From CAYUIG01 sp964444685 (GTDB lineage Bacteria; Gemmatimonadota; Gemmatimonadetes; Longimicrobiales; RSA9), in the NCBI GenBank assembly GCA_964444685.1, contig CAYUIG010000009.1, positions 19,478-83,477 of the forward strand: a stretch of 64,000 nt of DNA, read 5' to 3'. Numbering within the stretch: position 1 is the first letter of the stretch; every line of letters begins with the position of its first letter. Shown piece by piece: positions 49,045 to 56,973 of the stretch. Below the pieces are notes generated by a model that saw nothing but the letters and a program-made list of their open reading frames with translations, was not told the origin of the DNA and ran no database searches. The translations under genes and the position numbers were made by a program.

Positions 49045-50078
49045 CGCTGCCGATCGCGCCGCCCTTTCCGCCCGTCGAGGCGAACCAGGTCGCGAAGCTG
49101 CCGGCCGGCGAGGAGTGGGCGTACGAGCCGAAGTGGGACGGCTTCCGCTGCGTCGCGTTCCGTGATGGTGATCACATCGAGCTGCAGTCGAAGGCGTGCA
49201 AGCCGCTGGCGCGCTACTTCCCGGATGGCGTGGAATACGTGCGCGCGCTGGCTGCCGATGGATTCGTGTTCGACGGCGAGCTGGTGATCCCGCAGGACGA
49301 CACGCTCTCGTTCGACCACCTGCTGATGCGCATCCATCCGGCCGAGTCGCGCGTGAAGAAGCTTGCGGCGGCCGATCCGTGCCTGCTGATCGTGTTCGAC
49401 CTGCTGGTGGAGGACGGGGAATCGCTGCTGGAAGAGCCGCTGGCGGAGCGGCGCGCCGCGCTCGAGGCTTTCGCGGCAAAGCACTTCCATGATGACGGCC
49501 CGATCCGGCTGTCGCCGCAGACGACGGACTTCGCACAGGCGGAGTCGTGGCTGATGGGGCGGCACGGCGGCCTCGATGGCGTCATGGCGAAGCGGCTGGA
49601 TGAGCCGTACCGTTCCGGCGAGCGGGCCATGCTGAAGATCAAGCGGCTGCGCACGGCGGACTGCGTGGTGGGCGGCTTCCGTTATTCGCGCGCCGGCCCG
49701 GGCGTCGGGTCCTTGCTGCTCGGGCTGTACGACGACGACGGGATCCTGCACCACGTGGGCTTCACGTCGGCGATCCCCCGCGATCACCGCGTCCCGCTGG
49801 CGAAGGAGCTGGAGAAGATCGTGGCGCCTCCGGGCTTCACGGGGCGGGCGCCGGGTGGACCCAGCCGGTGGAACCAGGGCCAGGACATGGAGTGGGTGCC
49901 GCTGGAGCCACGGCGGGTGGCCGAGGTCCGGTACGACCATTTCTCCGGCGGGCGGTTCCGCCACGGCACCGCGTTCCTGCGCTGGCGCCCGGACAAGGAC
50001 CCGTCGCAATGTCTGCTGTCCCAGGTGGAGCGCGAGTCGCGCTCCTCGCTGTCACTCCTCGAGCACGAGGGAGGGTGA
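49041..50078 (+). CDS. ATP-dependent DNA ligase (LigD-type ligase domain)
   Basis: A 345-residue ligase. The nucleotidyl-accepting Lys is in YEPKWDGFR (about residue 31). Other ligase motifs are DGFVFDGELV (about 77), LLIVFDLLVEDGESLL, GLDGVMAKRLDEPY and AMLKIKRLRTADCVVGG, and an OB-fold follows (LLLGLYDDDGILHHVGF ... RFRHGTAFLRWRPDK). It is encoded separately from the polymerase rather than fused as in LigD. The GTG start overlaps the previous stop. No Ku gene is in the window, so the end-joining pathway is inferred, not shown. Confidence 0.92.
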   Translation: MTLPIAPPFPPVEANQVAKLPAGEEWAYEPKWDGFRCVAFRDGDHIELQSKACKPLARYFPDGVEYVRALAADGFVFDGELVIPQDDTLSFDHLLMRIHPAESRVKKLAAADPCLLIVFDLLVEDGESLLEEPLAERRAALEAFAAKHFHDDGPIRLSPQTTDFAQAESWLMGRHGGLDGVMAKRLDEPYRSGERAMLKIKRLRTADCVVGGFRYSRAGPGVGSLLLGLYDDDGILHHVGFTSAIPRDHRVPLAKELEKIVAPPGFTGRAPGGPSRWNQGQDMEWVPLEPRRVAEVRYDHFSGGRFRHGTAFLRWRPDKDPSQCLLSQVERESRSSLSLLEHEGG

Positions 50079-50080
50079 GC

Positions 50081-50542
50081 ATGCTGAAGGAGTTCAAGGA
50101 ATTCGCCGTCAAGGGGAACGTCGTCGACATGGCGGTCGGTATCATCATCGGCGGCGCGTTCGGCACGATCGTGAAATCGCTCGTCGATGACGTGCTCATG
50201 CCTCCCATCGGACTGCTCATGGGCGGTGTGAACTTCGACAAGCTGTTCCTCGTGCTGTCGCAGGGCACCCCGGCCGGTCCGTATGCGACGCCGGCGGATG
50301 CCGCCGCCGCGGGCGCGGTGACACTGAACTACGGTCTCTTCATCAACAACGTGATCGCGTTCCTGATCGTCGCGTTCGCGGTATTCATGTTGGTGAAGGG
50401 GATCAACCAGCTGCGTCGCAAGGAGCAGGAGGCGCCGCAGTCGCCGACCGACAAGGCATGCCCGTTCTGTGCGATGACCATTCCCGTCAAGGCGCTGCGC
50501 TGTCCGCAGTGCACATCGGAGCTGGACAAGGTTGCGGCATAG
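50081..50542 (+). CDS. mscL: Large-conductance mechanosensitive channel with zinc-ribbon tail
   Basis: A 153-residue MscL. MLKEFKEFAVKGNVVDMAVG and IIIGGAFGTIVKSLVDDVLM form the first helix and gate; the loop is followed by the second helix (NNVIAFLIVAFAVFMLVKGI). The channel releases solutes on osmotic downshift. After the usual cytoplasmic helix, the last 25 residues carry CPFCAMTIPVKALRCPQC, a four-cysteine zinc ribbon. Such tails occur on some MscL proteins but are not part of the classic channel. The gene follows the ligase by 2 bp and its end overlaps the next start. Confidence 0.93.
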   Translation: MLKEFKEFAVKGNVVDMAVGIIIGGAFGTIVKSLVDDVLMPPIGLLMGGVNFDKLFLVLSQGTPAGPYATPADAAAAGAVTLNYGLFINNVIAFLIVAFAVFMLVKGINQLRRKEQEAPQSPTDKACPFCAMTIPVKALRCPQCTSELDKVAA

Positions 50543-51143
50543 TCTCGTCCTGATCGCAGCGGTCGCCGCCGCGTGTGGCGGTGGCGACCCGCGCGCCGCG
50601 CTCGATGCGGACGAGGTGGCGCACGACTCGCCCGGCGCGCCGCAGCCCGCAGCGAACGACAGTGCGCCGCGCGTGGTCGTTCCGTGCGCGGTGCCGCCGC
50701 CCGACAGCACGCCCGGCATGCGCATCGTGCACGTCACCTTCACCTGCCGCGGCGACTACGTGGCCGTACCGCGGCTCGTGCCCGACACCCCCGCGGTGCT
50801 GCTGCTGTCGCTGCGCGAGCTGGTGCGCGGGCCGACGGAGGAGGAGCGCGATGCCGGCTTCCACTCGTTCTTCTCACAGGAGACGGCCGGCAGCGTGCGC
50901 TCCGTCGTCGTCGATGCGCAGGGTGTGGCACGCATCGACTTCGACAACTTCGCGAGCATCATCCCGAACGCGTCGTCCAGCGCGGGCAGCGCCGACCTGC
51001 TCGCGCAGCTCCGGCACACGATCTTCCAGTACCCGACCGTGAAGCAGGCTCGGCTCACCTTCGAGGGAGACTGCGACGCGTTCTGGAACTGGCTCCAGCG
51101 CGACTGTCAGCTCCTTGCCGCGCCGGCCCGCGGCCCCGGGTGA
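50532..51143 (+). CDS. GerMN-domain lipoprotein
   Basis: A 203-residue lipoprotein starting at a TTG inside mscL (LRHSLVLIAAVAAACGGGD, lipobox VAAAC). A low-complexity Ala/Pro linker is followed by a GerMN domain: VTFTCRGDYVAVPRLVP, LLSLRELVRGPTEEERDAGF, SVVVDAQGVARIDFD and LLAQLRHTIFQYPTVKQ. GerMN was named from spore germination proteins, but such domains are found in many non-sporulating bacteria. Role here unknown. The last cysteines (FEGDC, LQRDC) may pair. The stop lies within the predicted yebC promoter. Confidence 0.8.
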   Translation: MRHSLVLIAAVAAACGGGDPRAALDADEVAHDSPGAPQPAANDSAPRVVVPCAVPPPDSTPGMRIVHVTFTCRGDYVAVPRLVPDTPAVLLLSLRELVRGPTEEERDAGFHSFFSQETAGSVRSVVVDAQGVARIDFDNFASIIPNASSSAGSADLLAQLRHTIFQYPTVKQARLTFEGDCDAFWNWLQRDCQLLAAPARGPG

Positions 51144-51169
51144 CGTCACGCAGGGACGGGCTTTATATT
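51140..51169 (+). promoter_or_regulatory. Predicted promoter of yebC-ruvC-ruvA
   Basis: GTGACG (51140-51145) and TATATT (51164-51169) with 18 bp between. The -35 region overlaps the palindrome TGACGTCA (51141-51148), a possible regulator site. Leader of about 40 nt with GAGGAAC before the GTG of yebC. Confidence 0.5.
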
Positions 51170-51213
51170 CGTGACGGGAACCTGCATGTGGACGTCGAGG
51201 AGAACGAGGAACG

Positions 51214-51963
51214 GTGGCCGGTCATAGCAAGTGGGCGCAGATCAAGCGCAAGAAGGCCGTCAACGACCAGAAGCGCGGCCAGCATTTCACGCGGCTGATC
51301 CGTGAGATCACGGTGGCCGCACGCTCGGGCGGTGGGGACCCGAACTTCAATCCCCGCCTGCGCCTCGCCGTGGACACCGCGAAGGCCGCGAACATGCCCG
51401 CCGACAACATCGAGCGCGCCATCAAGAAGGGCACGGGCGAACTCGAGGGCGTGGACTACCAGGAGATCGCGTACGAAGGCTACGGCCCGGGCGGGATCGC
51501 ACTGTACATCGAGACGGTGACAGACAACCCGAACCGCACCGTGGCGGAGGTGCGGCACGCGCTCGGCAAGCATGGCGGCAGCCTGGGCACGTCGGGCTCG
51601 GTGGCATGGCAGTTCGACAGGCTCGGCCAGATCTACATCAACGCGGACCGCTACGACGAGGAGTCCACGTTCATGGCCGCGCTCGAGGCCGGCGCCGACG
51701 ACATCAGGCGCGAAGACTCCGTGTATGTCGTCACGACGCAGATGAACGCATTCAACGATGTGCAGGAAGGTCTGCGGAAGCAGGGAATCGCCTACGACGA
51801 GGCCGAGCTCGCCATGGTCGCGAAAACGACCGTGGACGTGAGCGGCGAGGATGCACGGAAGCTGCTGAAGCTGCTCGATGCGCTCGATGACCTCGACGAC
51901 GTGCAGAAGGTGTACTCGAACGCCGAGATCGACGAGGCCGCGTTCGCCGAGGCGCAGGCGTGA
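51214..51963 (+). CDS. yebC: YebC/PmpR family DNA-binding or translation regulator
   Basis: A 249-residue protein with the family start MAGHSKWAQIKRKKAVNDQKRG (GTG-initiated) and GYGPGGIALYIETVTDNPNRT. YebC-type proteins act as DNA-binding transcriptional regulators or, in recent work, in relieving ribosome stalling at proline runs; which applies here is unknown. It is first in an operon with ruvC (overlap of 4 bp) and ruvA, a common arrangement. GAGGAAC upstream supports the start. Confidence 0.95.
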   Translation: MAGHSKWAQIKRKKAVNDQKRGQHFTRLIREITVAARSGGGDPNFNPRLRLAVDTAKAANMPADNIERAIKKGTGELEGVDYQEIAYEGYGPGGIALYIETVTDNPNRTVAEVRHALGKHGGSLGTSGSVAWQFDRLGQIYINADRYDEESTFMAALEAGADDIRREDSVYVVTTQMNAFNDVQEGLRKQGIAYDEAELAMVAKTTVDVSGEDARKLLKLLDALDDLDDVQKVYSNAEIDEAAFAEAQA

Positions 51964-52460
51964 TCGTACTCGGGGTCGACCCCGGCATCGCCACCACCGG
52001 ATACGGCGTCGTCAAGCGCGAGCGTGACGGCGCCGTAACGCTGCTGGAGTGCGGCGTCGTGCGCACCGCGGCCGGTGCTTCGCTGACGGAGCGGCTGCGC
52101 GAAATCTACGACGGCGTGCGTGACGTGCTCGCGCGCCGCCCGCCGGACGCGGTCGCGGTCGAGGGTGTGTACGTCGGCCGCAATGTGCGCACGACGGTCG
52201 TGCTCGGTCATGCGCGCGCCGCGGTGCTGCTTGCCGCGTCTCTCCACAACGTGCCCGTGCTCGAGTACTCGCCCGCCGAGGTGAAGAACGCGGTAGTTGG
52301 GACCGGCCGCGCCTCGAAGGAGCAGGTGCAGTTCATGGTGCAGCGCAGGCTGCGTCTGAAGGAGCCGCCACGTCCCGCGGACGCGGCGGATGCGGTTGCG
52401 GTGGCGCTGTGCCACTGCGGTGCCGCGGCGCTGCGTGCGCACCTCGCGGCGGCGCGATGA
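51960..52460 (+). CDS. ruvC: Holliday junction resolvase RuvC
   Basis: A 166-residue endonuclease that cleaves Holliday junctions with RuvAB. Catalytic acids are visible: Asp in IVLGVDPGIATTGYG, Glu in AVAVEGVYVG and the C-terminal Asp cluster in RPADAADAVAVALC. Length is typical. The GTG start overlaps the end of yebC and its TGA overlaps the ruvA ATG. In this genome ruvB is separate, about 3.9 kb downstream. Confidence 0.96.
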   Translation: MIVLGVDPGIATTGYGVVKRERDGAVTLLECGVVRTAAGASLTERLREIYDGVRDVLARRPPDAVAVEGVYVGRNVRTTVVLGHARAAVLLAASLHNVPVLEYSPAEVKNAVVGTGRASKEQVQFMVQRRLRLKEPPRPADAADAVAVALCHCGAAALRAHLAAAR

Positions 52461-53050
52461 TAAGTCGCATCAAGGGGAAACTCGTACGGCGAGAGCCGGG
52501 CATCGCGGAAGTGATGACCGCGGGCGGTGTCGCGTACGAGATCGAGGTCCCGCTCACCGTCTACGAGAAGCTGCCGCGCGAAGGTGCGGAGGTCGAGCTG
52601 CGCACGGTGCAGGTCGTGCGCGAGGACTCGATCACGCTCTACGGCTTCCTGTCGCAGGGGCACCGCGTCGTGTTCTCGCGGCTGCTCACCGCCTCGGGCA
52701 TCGGCCCGCGCCTCGCGCTGTCGATGCTGTCGCGTTTCCCACCTGAGCGGCTGGTGCGCGCGATCATCGAGAAGGACGTCGCGTCGCTGCGTCAGATTCC
52801 GGGATTGGGTACGAAGAAAGCGGAGAAGCTGATCGTCGAGCTGAACGACCGGCTGGACGATCTCGCCGTGGCGGCACTCGGAGATCAGCCGACCGGTGCG
52901 GGTGCGGAGTCCGCGGTCAGCGCGCTCGTCGCGCTCGGGTACACGCAGGCGGACGCGAGTTCGGCCGTGCGACGCGCACTGGATGAGAACGGTGCGCTGG
53001 ATGGCGCCGAGCTGATCCGTGCCGCGCTCGGCGCCATCGCAGCGCGCTGA
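52457..53050 (+). CDS. ruvA: Holliday junction DNA helicase subunit RuvA
   Basis: A 197-residue junction-binding protein. Domain I is MISRIKGKLVRREPGIAEV and following; domain II has the helix-hairpin-helix segments LLTASGIGPRLALSMLS and LRQIPGLGTKKAEKLIVEL; the flexible linker and domain III (SALVALGYTQADASSAVRRAL) complete it, so RuvB contact is expected. It overlaps ruvC by 4 bp. Its stop abuts the stop of the convergent Rho_N-like gene (TGATCA). Confidence 0.96.
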   Translation: MISRIKGKLVRREPGIAEVMTAGGVAYEIEVPLTVYEKLPREGAEVELRTVQVVREDSITLYGFLSQGHRVVFSRLLTASGIGPRLALSMLSRFPPERLVRAIIEKDVASLRQIPGLGTKKAEKLIVELNDRLDDLAVAALGDQPTGAGAESAVSALVALGYTQADASSAVRRALDENGALDGAELIRAALGAIAAR

Positions 53051-53341
53051 TCACCTGCGCAGCGCGCGGATCAGCTCGTCCTTGTTCATCTTGCTGCGTC
53101 CCTCGATGTTCCTGTCGGACGCAATGTTGCGCAGCTCCTCGACCGAACGGTCCTCGTAGCCGCGGCGCGGATTGCCGCTGCCCTGCGTCGTGCGGTTGGG
53201 CGTCCGGCCCTCCTCGCGACGCTGCTTGTTGACCGTGCGCGCCGCGATCTCCTTCGCACGCTTCGTCGATGTGCCACGTTTGCGGCTGCTTTCCTTGATG
53301 TGCTCGTACTGACGCTCATCCTTCCGGCTCCACTCCGGCAT
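53051..53341 (-). CDS. Small basic protein with Rho N-terminal-like domain
   Basis: A 96-residue charged protein. The first half (MPEWSRKDERQYEHIKESS, KRAKEIAARTVNKQRREEGR) is highly basic. The second half (TTQGSGNPRRGYEDRSVEEL then SKMNKDELIRALR) has the SAP/Rho_N-like fold used for nucleic-acid contact. This pattern is common in many genomes, often labelled plasmid stabilisation protein without evidence. GGAGG 5 nt upstream supports the ATG. It is co-directional with the lipoprotein at 53392 but 50 bp away. Confidence 0.8.
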   Translation of the reverse strand: MPEWSRKDERQYEHIKESSRKRGTSTKRAKEIAARTVNKQRREEGRTPNRTTQGSGNPRRGYEDRSVEELRNIASDRNIEGRSKMNKDELIRALRR

Positions 53342-53391
53342 GACTCCTCCCGGGTTCGATGGCGATTCCGGAAGGTGCAATAGGAATGCCG

Positions 53392-54756
53392 CTACCAGAG
53401 TCGAACGGTGTGGAAGCTCCGGCCGGGAGCGACGTCGACCGTGCCCAGGTCGGCGGTCGATCCGTCGCTGAAGGTGAGGCGCAGCGGGTGCTCGCCGGGC
53501 GGGAGTTGGAGCCGCGCGATGACGATGCGGTCGGGCAGCAGATGCCACGAGCGCGTGTCCGCCTGCTCGAGCAGTGCCGTCCCCACATTGGCGACGATTC
53601 CCATGATGTCGCCGGCGGTATCGTCCTTCTTCGATACCTCGGACTCCGCGGCGCGCACGAGCGCATACTTCACGGCGGCGCGTGCGATGGCGCGCGCCAG
53701 GATGCCGAGCCGATCGGCCTCGAAGTCGGCCGCCACGCCCGCCGATACATCGGCGAGCGTGAACGTCGTGCACTCCGCGCCATCGCCGGTCTCGACGCGC
53801 TCCGGCACGTGCCACCCCGCGGACTGGCTGCGGCGCAGCGCGGGCCACGCGATGCGGAGCAGGTAGACGTCGTCGTCATCATCGTCGTCCCGGCAGTGTG
53901 AACCCGTGCAGGGCGGCGCGGCGATGTGGATGGAACGGCCGGGCCGGTCGACCCACACGCCGCCGACTTCCGGCAGCACGCGCGCCGCGATCGCACCCGT
54001 CGCCGTTGCCTGGCCGGCAATCAGCCCGTGACTCTCCCACGACGCGAGCACGAGGTTGAGCGACTGCGGAACGCGGTGCGCCACGAAACCCTGCTCGACG
54101 ATGACCGTCAGTTCCGCAACGGAGTCGGGCGCAGGCGTGGAGTCGACCATCGACGGCAGCAGTTGCGCCGCATGCCGCCAGGATACGAGCGCATCGTTGC
54201 GCTCACCGACGGCCTCGAACACCGATGCATTGAAAACGCGCAAAGCCCCGGCGAGGGAGGGCGGCACATCCTCCGTGGTCTCGAGCAGCGCCGCGATGCG
54301 GCGCGCTTCCACCGCCGCGCCCTGCGTATCACCCATGTCCAGCCGGGCGCGCGCCGCGTACCACGGAATCAGCAGACGTTCGGTCGGCGACGGGACCCAG
54401 GGGAGCGACCGGTCGCTGGCAACGAACGACAGCGCGTGCGCGGACACGCTGGGCGTGAGCCGCTCCTCGAGAATGGGATCGGCCGCGGCGAAGAGGTCGG
54501 CCGCGCGGTCGGGTTCCCCCGCATGCACGGCGGCGATCGCGGCCTGGAGGGTGCGCAGCAACGGGTCGCCCTCGGCCGCGTCGTCGCTCACGAGCCGGCC
54601 GAGTGCGGAGTCCGCGCGGCCGGACGCGAGCAGACGGCGCAGCGAGTCCTGCGTGCGCGGCAGCCCGCTCGGTGCGAGATCGGCGCCGCGAAAGAAGCTC
54701 GTGCAGCCGCCTGCCGCGAGCGCCAGGATGAGGATCGCTGCGCGCACGACGTTCAC
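53392..54756 (-). CDS. Lipoprotein of the LpoB-linked cluster (COG3014-like)
   Basis: A 454-residue lipoprotein (GTG start; lipobox AAGGC, Cys about residue 18). The N-terminal 200 residues are helical and repeat-like (PLLRTLQAAIAAVHAGEPDR, ARARLDMGDTQGAAVEARR), as in TPR folds. The C-terminal part is strand-rich with RIVIARLQLPPGEHPLRLTF. An acidic run CRDDDDDDDVY occurs near residue 295. It resembles COG3014 proteins, which occur beside LpoB-type lipoproteins; the resemblance is moderate. Its start overlaps the stop region of the next gene by a few bases, so the two are coupled. Confidence 0.65.
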   Translation of the reverse strand: MNVVRAAILILALAAGGCTSFFRGADLAPSGLPRTQDSLRRLLASGRADSALGRLVSDDAAEGDPLLRTLQAAIAAVHAGEPDRAADLFAAADPILEERLTPSVSAHALSFVASDRSLPWVPSPTERLLIPWYAARARLDMGDTQGAAVEARRIAALLETTEDVPPSLAGALRVFNASVFEAVGERNDALVSWRHAAQLLPSMVDSTPAPDSVAELTVIVEQGFVAHRVPQSLNLVLASWESHGLIAGQATATGAIAARVLPEVGGVWVDRPGRSIHIAAPPCTGSHCRDDDDDDDVYLLRIAWPALRRSQSAGWHVPERVETGDGAECTTFTLADVSAGVAADFEADRLGILARAIARAAVKYALVRAAESEVSKKDDTAGDIMGIVANVGTALLEQADTRSWHLLPDRIVIARLQLPPGEHPLRLTFSDGSTADLGTVDVAPGRSFHTVRLW

Positions 54757-54757
54757 G

Positions 54758-55555
54758 TCAGCGTGCCTGGCGCTCCAGGATCAGGACGCGCTCGCGCGCA
54801 TGCGCGATGGCTTCGGCCAGGTATCCGTACGCGCGACCCGTCGCCTCGATCTTCTCGAGCTCGAGCTGGTGGAGGAACAGGCGGTAGCGCACCAGCGCCT
54901 CGATCGGCCGCAGCTGCTTGTCGAGTACCGTGGCGATGCGGTACTCGGTGAGCGGATCGTGCGGCCGCAGGATGTGCGCACGGTCGTAGCGGTCGAGTGC
55001 GCCCGCGAGGTCGCCGCGTGCGGCGAGGTCGTCACCTTCGCGCAGCAGCATCTCGGCGAGCTGCACCGCGCGGCCTTCGGTCGTGGCATCCGCCGGCTGC
55101 GACACGACGCGCACGCCCTGCGCCTCGCGGTATGCGATCGCGGCGATGCGTCCATCCGTGAGCTGCACCATCGCGAGCTCACCGCTGACGTCGCGCGGCG
55201 GCGCCGCCGGTGCGGCGGGCACGAACACATCGGCCGACCCCGCGGAGCGGATGCTCCACGCCGACTCGGTCGTGCGGGTGGCGGCCAGGAGCTGTGCGGC
55301 GCTCATGCCGAGCGTGATCTCGCCGCGCGCGATCGCGTTGCAGACCTCCGGCTCGCAGTCCGCGAGTGCGCGGGCGGAAAGCGAGTCGACGCGGCCGCGG
55401 GCCTCGCGCGCCTCCGCCGACTCGGCCCGGGACCGCTCGATGGCCGCGTCCGCGGTCGGGACGCGGTCCCCCTGGCGGATGACCGGCTCCTCGTGGACGC
55501 GCTTCGGGGCGCAGGCAGCGGCCAGAACGGCCAGCAGCAGGACACGGCTCCTCAT
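54758..55555 (-). CDS. Putative lipoprotein with TPR-like region
   Basis: A 265-residue lipoprotein (MRSRVLLLAVLAAACAPK, lipobox AAAC). A charged helical stretch (AIERSRAESAEAREARGR) is followed by LADCEPEVCNAIARGEITLG, a strand-rich part, and helices MLLREGDDLAARGDLAGAL and LDRYDRAHILRPHDPLTEYR that look like a TPR pair. Function unknown. The ATG has GGAGGG upstream. It lies directly before the COG3014-like gene and is co-transcribed with it. A role in envelope biogenesis is suggested only by the neighbouring LpoB gene. Confidence 0.65.
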   Translation of the reverse strand: MRSRVLLLAVLAAACAPKRVHEEPVIRQGDRVPTADAAIERSRAESAEAREARGRVDSLSARALADCEPEVCNAIARGEITLGMSAAQLLAATRTTESAWSIRSAGSADVFVPAAPAAPPRDVSGELAMVQLTDGRIAAIAYREAQGVRVVSQPADATTEGRAVQLAEMLLREGDDLAARGDLAGALDRYDRAHILRPHDPLTEYRIATVLDKQLRPIEALVRYRLFLHQLELEKIEATGRAYGYLAEAIAHARERVLILERQAR

Positions 55556-55630
55556 GGTTCCCTCCATTTCCCAGGACGGGTGTCGCCCGCCCCGCAACGC
55601 TCTTGACCGGGCGGCTCCGCAAAACGCATC

Positions 55631-56212
55631 ATGGAAGTATCTCTCCCTCCGCTGTGGATCCCGCCCGGACCATTCATTCCAGGAACGCCGTCGATGGCTT
55701 CACGCATGCGCCGCATCCGTCTCTACCTGCGCGCGCTCCGCCGGATCGATGCGCGCGTCGGGGTGCCGGCCGGCCAGTCGCTGGTGGCGTTCCTCGGTGC
55801 ACGTCGCAGCTACGTCAACCTCCTCGACGCGGAGTGGGCCGGCGAATCGCTGGCGTCCCCGCATGCAGTCGTCAAGCTGGACCGCGTGTTGTGGGCGTCC
55901 GCTCCCGATGGCGACGTGTCGCTCGTCGGTGCGGCGCCGGGCCGCGCGATCCGCCCGGTCGAAATCCATGTGGATGGCGGCCTCGTCCTGCGCGGCGCGC
56001 TCGCCCTGGGCGACGGCCAGCGGCTGAGCGACTACCTCGAGAGCCAGGGCGCCTTCCTGCCGCTGCACTCCGCGGTGCTGCTGCGCAGCGGCCCGCCGCC
56101 GCGCGGCGTGAACCTGCGGCTGGGAGACGTCGCGCTGAATCAGGACGCGATTCAGGCCATGGTCGAAGTCGAAACGCTCCCGGTCGAGGCGGACACCGCG
56201 GCAACCGCGTAG
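55631..56212 (+). CDS. Unknown protein, DUF6812-like C-terminus
   Basis: A 193-residue protein. Two starts are possible: the first ATG gives a proline-rich lead without ribosome site, while MASRMRRIRLYLRALRR at 55694 has AGGAAC upstream and may be the true one (172 residues). No signal peptide or helix. The C-terminal half (PVEIHVDGGLVLRGALAL, GDGQRLSDYLESQGAFLPL) resembles the DUF6812 pattern of a short beta-domain. It is convergent with the lpoB gene, 6 bp between stops, and divergent from 54758-55555. Confidence 0.55.
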   Translation: MEVSLPPLWIPPGPFIPGTPSMASRMRRIRLYLRALRRIDARVGVPAGQSLVAFLGARRSYVNLLDAEWAGESLASPHAVVKLDRVLWASAPDGDVSLVGAAPGRAIRPVEIHVDGGLVLRGALALGDGQRLSDYLESQGAFLPLHSAVLLRSGPPPRGVNLRLGDVALNQDAIQAMVEVETLPVEADTAATA

Positions 56213-56218
56213 CACGGC

Positions 56219-56830
56219 TCAGAACCGCACGCGCGGCCGCTCGATGTACTTCTTGATGCGGTGCTGCCCGGTCCAGACCTTCTCGTTCGACTCGAGATCG
56301 ACGAGCGTGGCGTCGATCTGATAGTACACGATCTTCTCGCGGCCTTCCTCGTCCTCGATCGCCTCGATCACACCCTGCAGCATGTAGCGCGCGCCCAGCT
56401 CCTGCGCCATCCGGGCGCGCGTGTCCGCACGCGCGTTCTCCTGCTGGTCGCGCCGCTCTTCACGCACCGACTCGCGTTCGGTCGGGGATGCGACGACGCG
56501 CACCGAACCCGAGTTGACGAACGCGCGCTCGAGGTCGGAGATGAACGTGCCGACCGGCACGTGCTCCATCGTGCGGTTGGTGAAGTCGCCCACGATCACG
56601 GTCGGCGCCTGCCCGCCGTGCGTGGCGGTGTAACGGTTGAGCCACGCGCCGGTCAGGCTCTGCTCGGTCAGAGCGTTGGCGACGAGGCGCGAATCGGTAT
56701 CGTTCCATCGGCCGGACAGGTCCGTGACCGCCGCCGGATCGATGCGCGTCACCTGCTTCCCGCCGCACGCGGCGAGGGCGGTGAGCGCGAACAGCGCGAG
56801 CACGCGGGTGCGAGTCGGCGCCTTTCCCAT
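56219..56830 (-). CDS. LpoB-like penicillin-binding-protein activator lipoprotein
   Basis: A 203-residue lipoprotein (MGKAPTRTRVLALFALTALA then AC lipobox, GGKQ). The folded domain has VIVGDFTNRTMEHVPVGTF, ISDLERAFVNSGSVRVVAS, RMAQELGARYMLQGVIEAIE and YYQIDATLVDLESNEKVWTG, matching LpoB, which in E. coli stimulates PBP1b. No dedicated PBP gene is in the window. GGAGGAACC lies before the ATG. The upstream region to ruvB has a TTATAC element at 56871-56876 readable on either strand. Confidence 0.85.
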   Translation of the reverse strand: MGKAPTRTRVLALFALTALAACGGKQVTRIDPAAVTDLSGRWNDTDSRLVANALTEQSLTGAWLNRYTATHGGQAPTVIVGDFTNRTMEHVPVGTFISDLERAFVNSGSVRVVASPTERESVREERRDQQENARADTRARMAQELGARYMLQGVIEAIEDEEGREKIVYYQIDATLVDLESNEKVWTGQHRIKKYIERPRVRF

Positions 56831-56973
56831 GGTTCCTCCGGGCTTCCCGTACGTTCTGGACTGTGCACGCTTATACAGCCTGCCCTACGGGCTTGTTCGC
56901 GCCGCGGTTGCGGCGGGCAGGCGGGCGCGGCGATAATGGTGCCGGCGCACGCGCCCGTCCCCGGAGTCCATGG

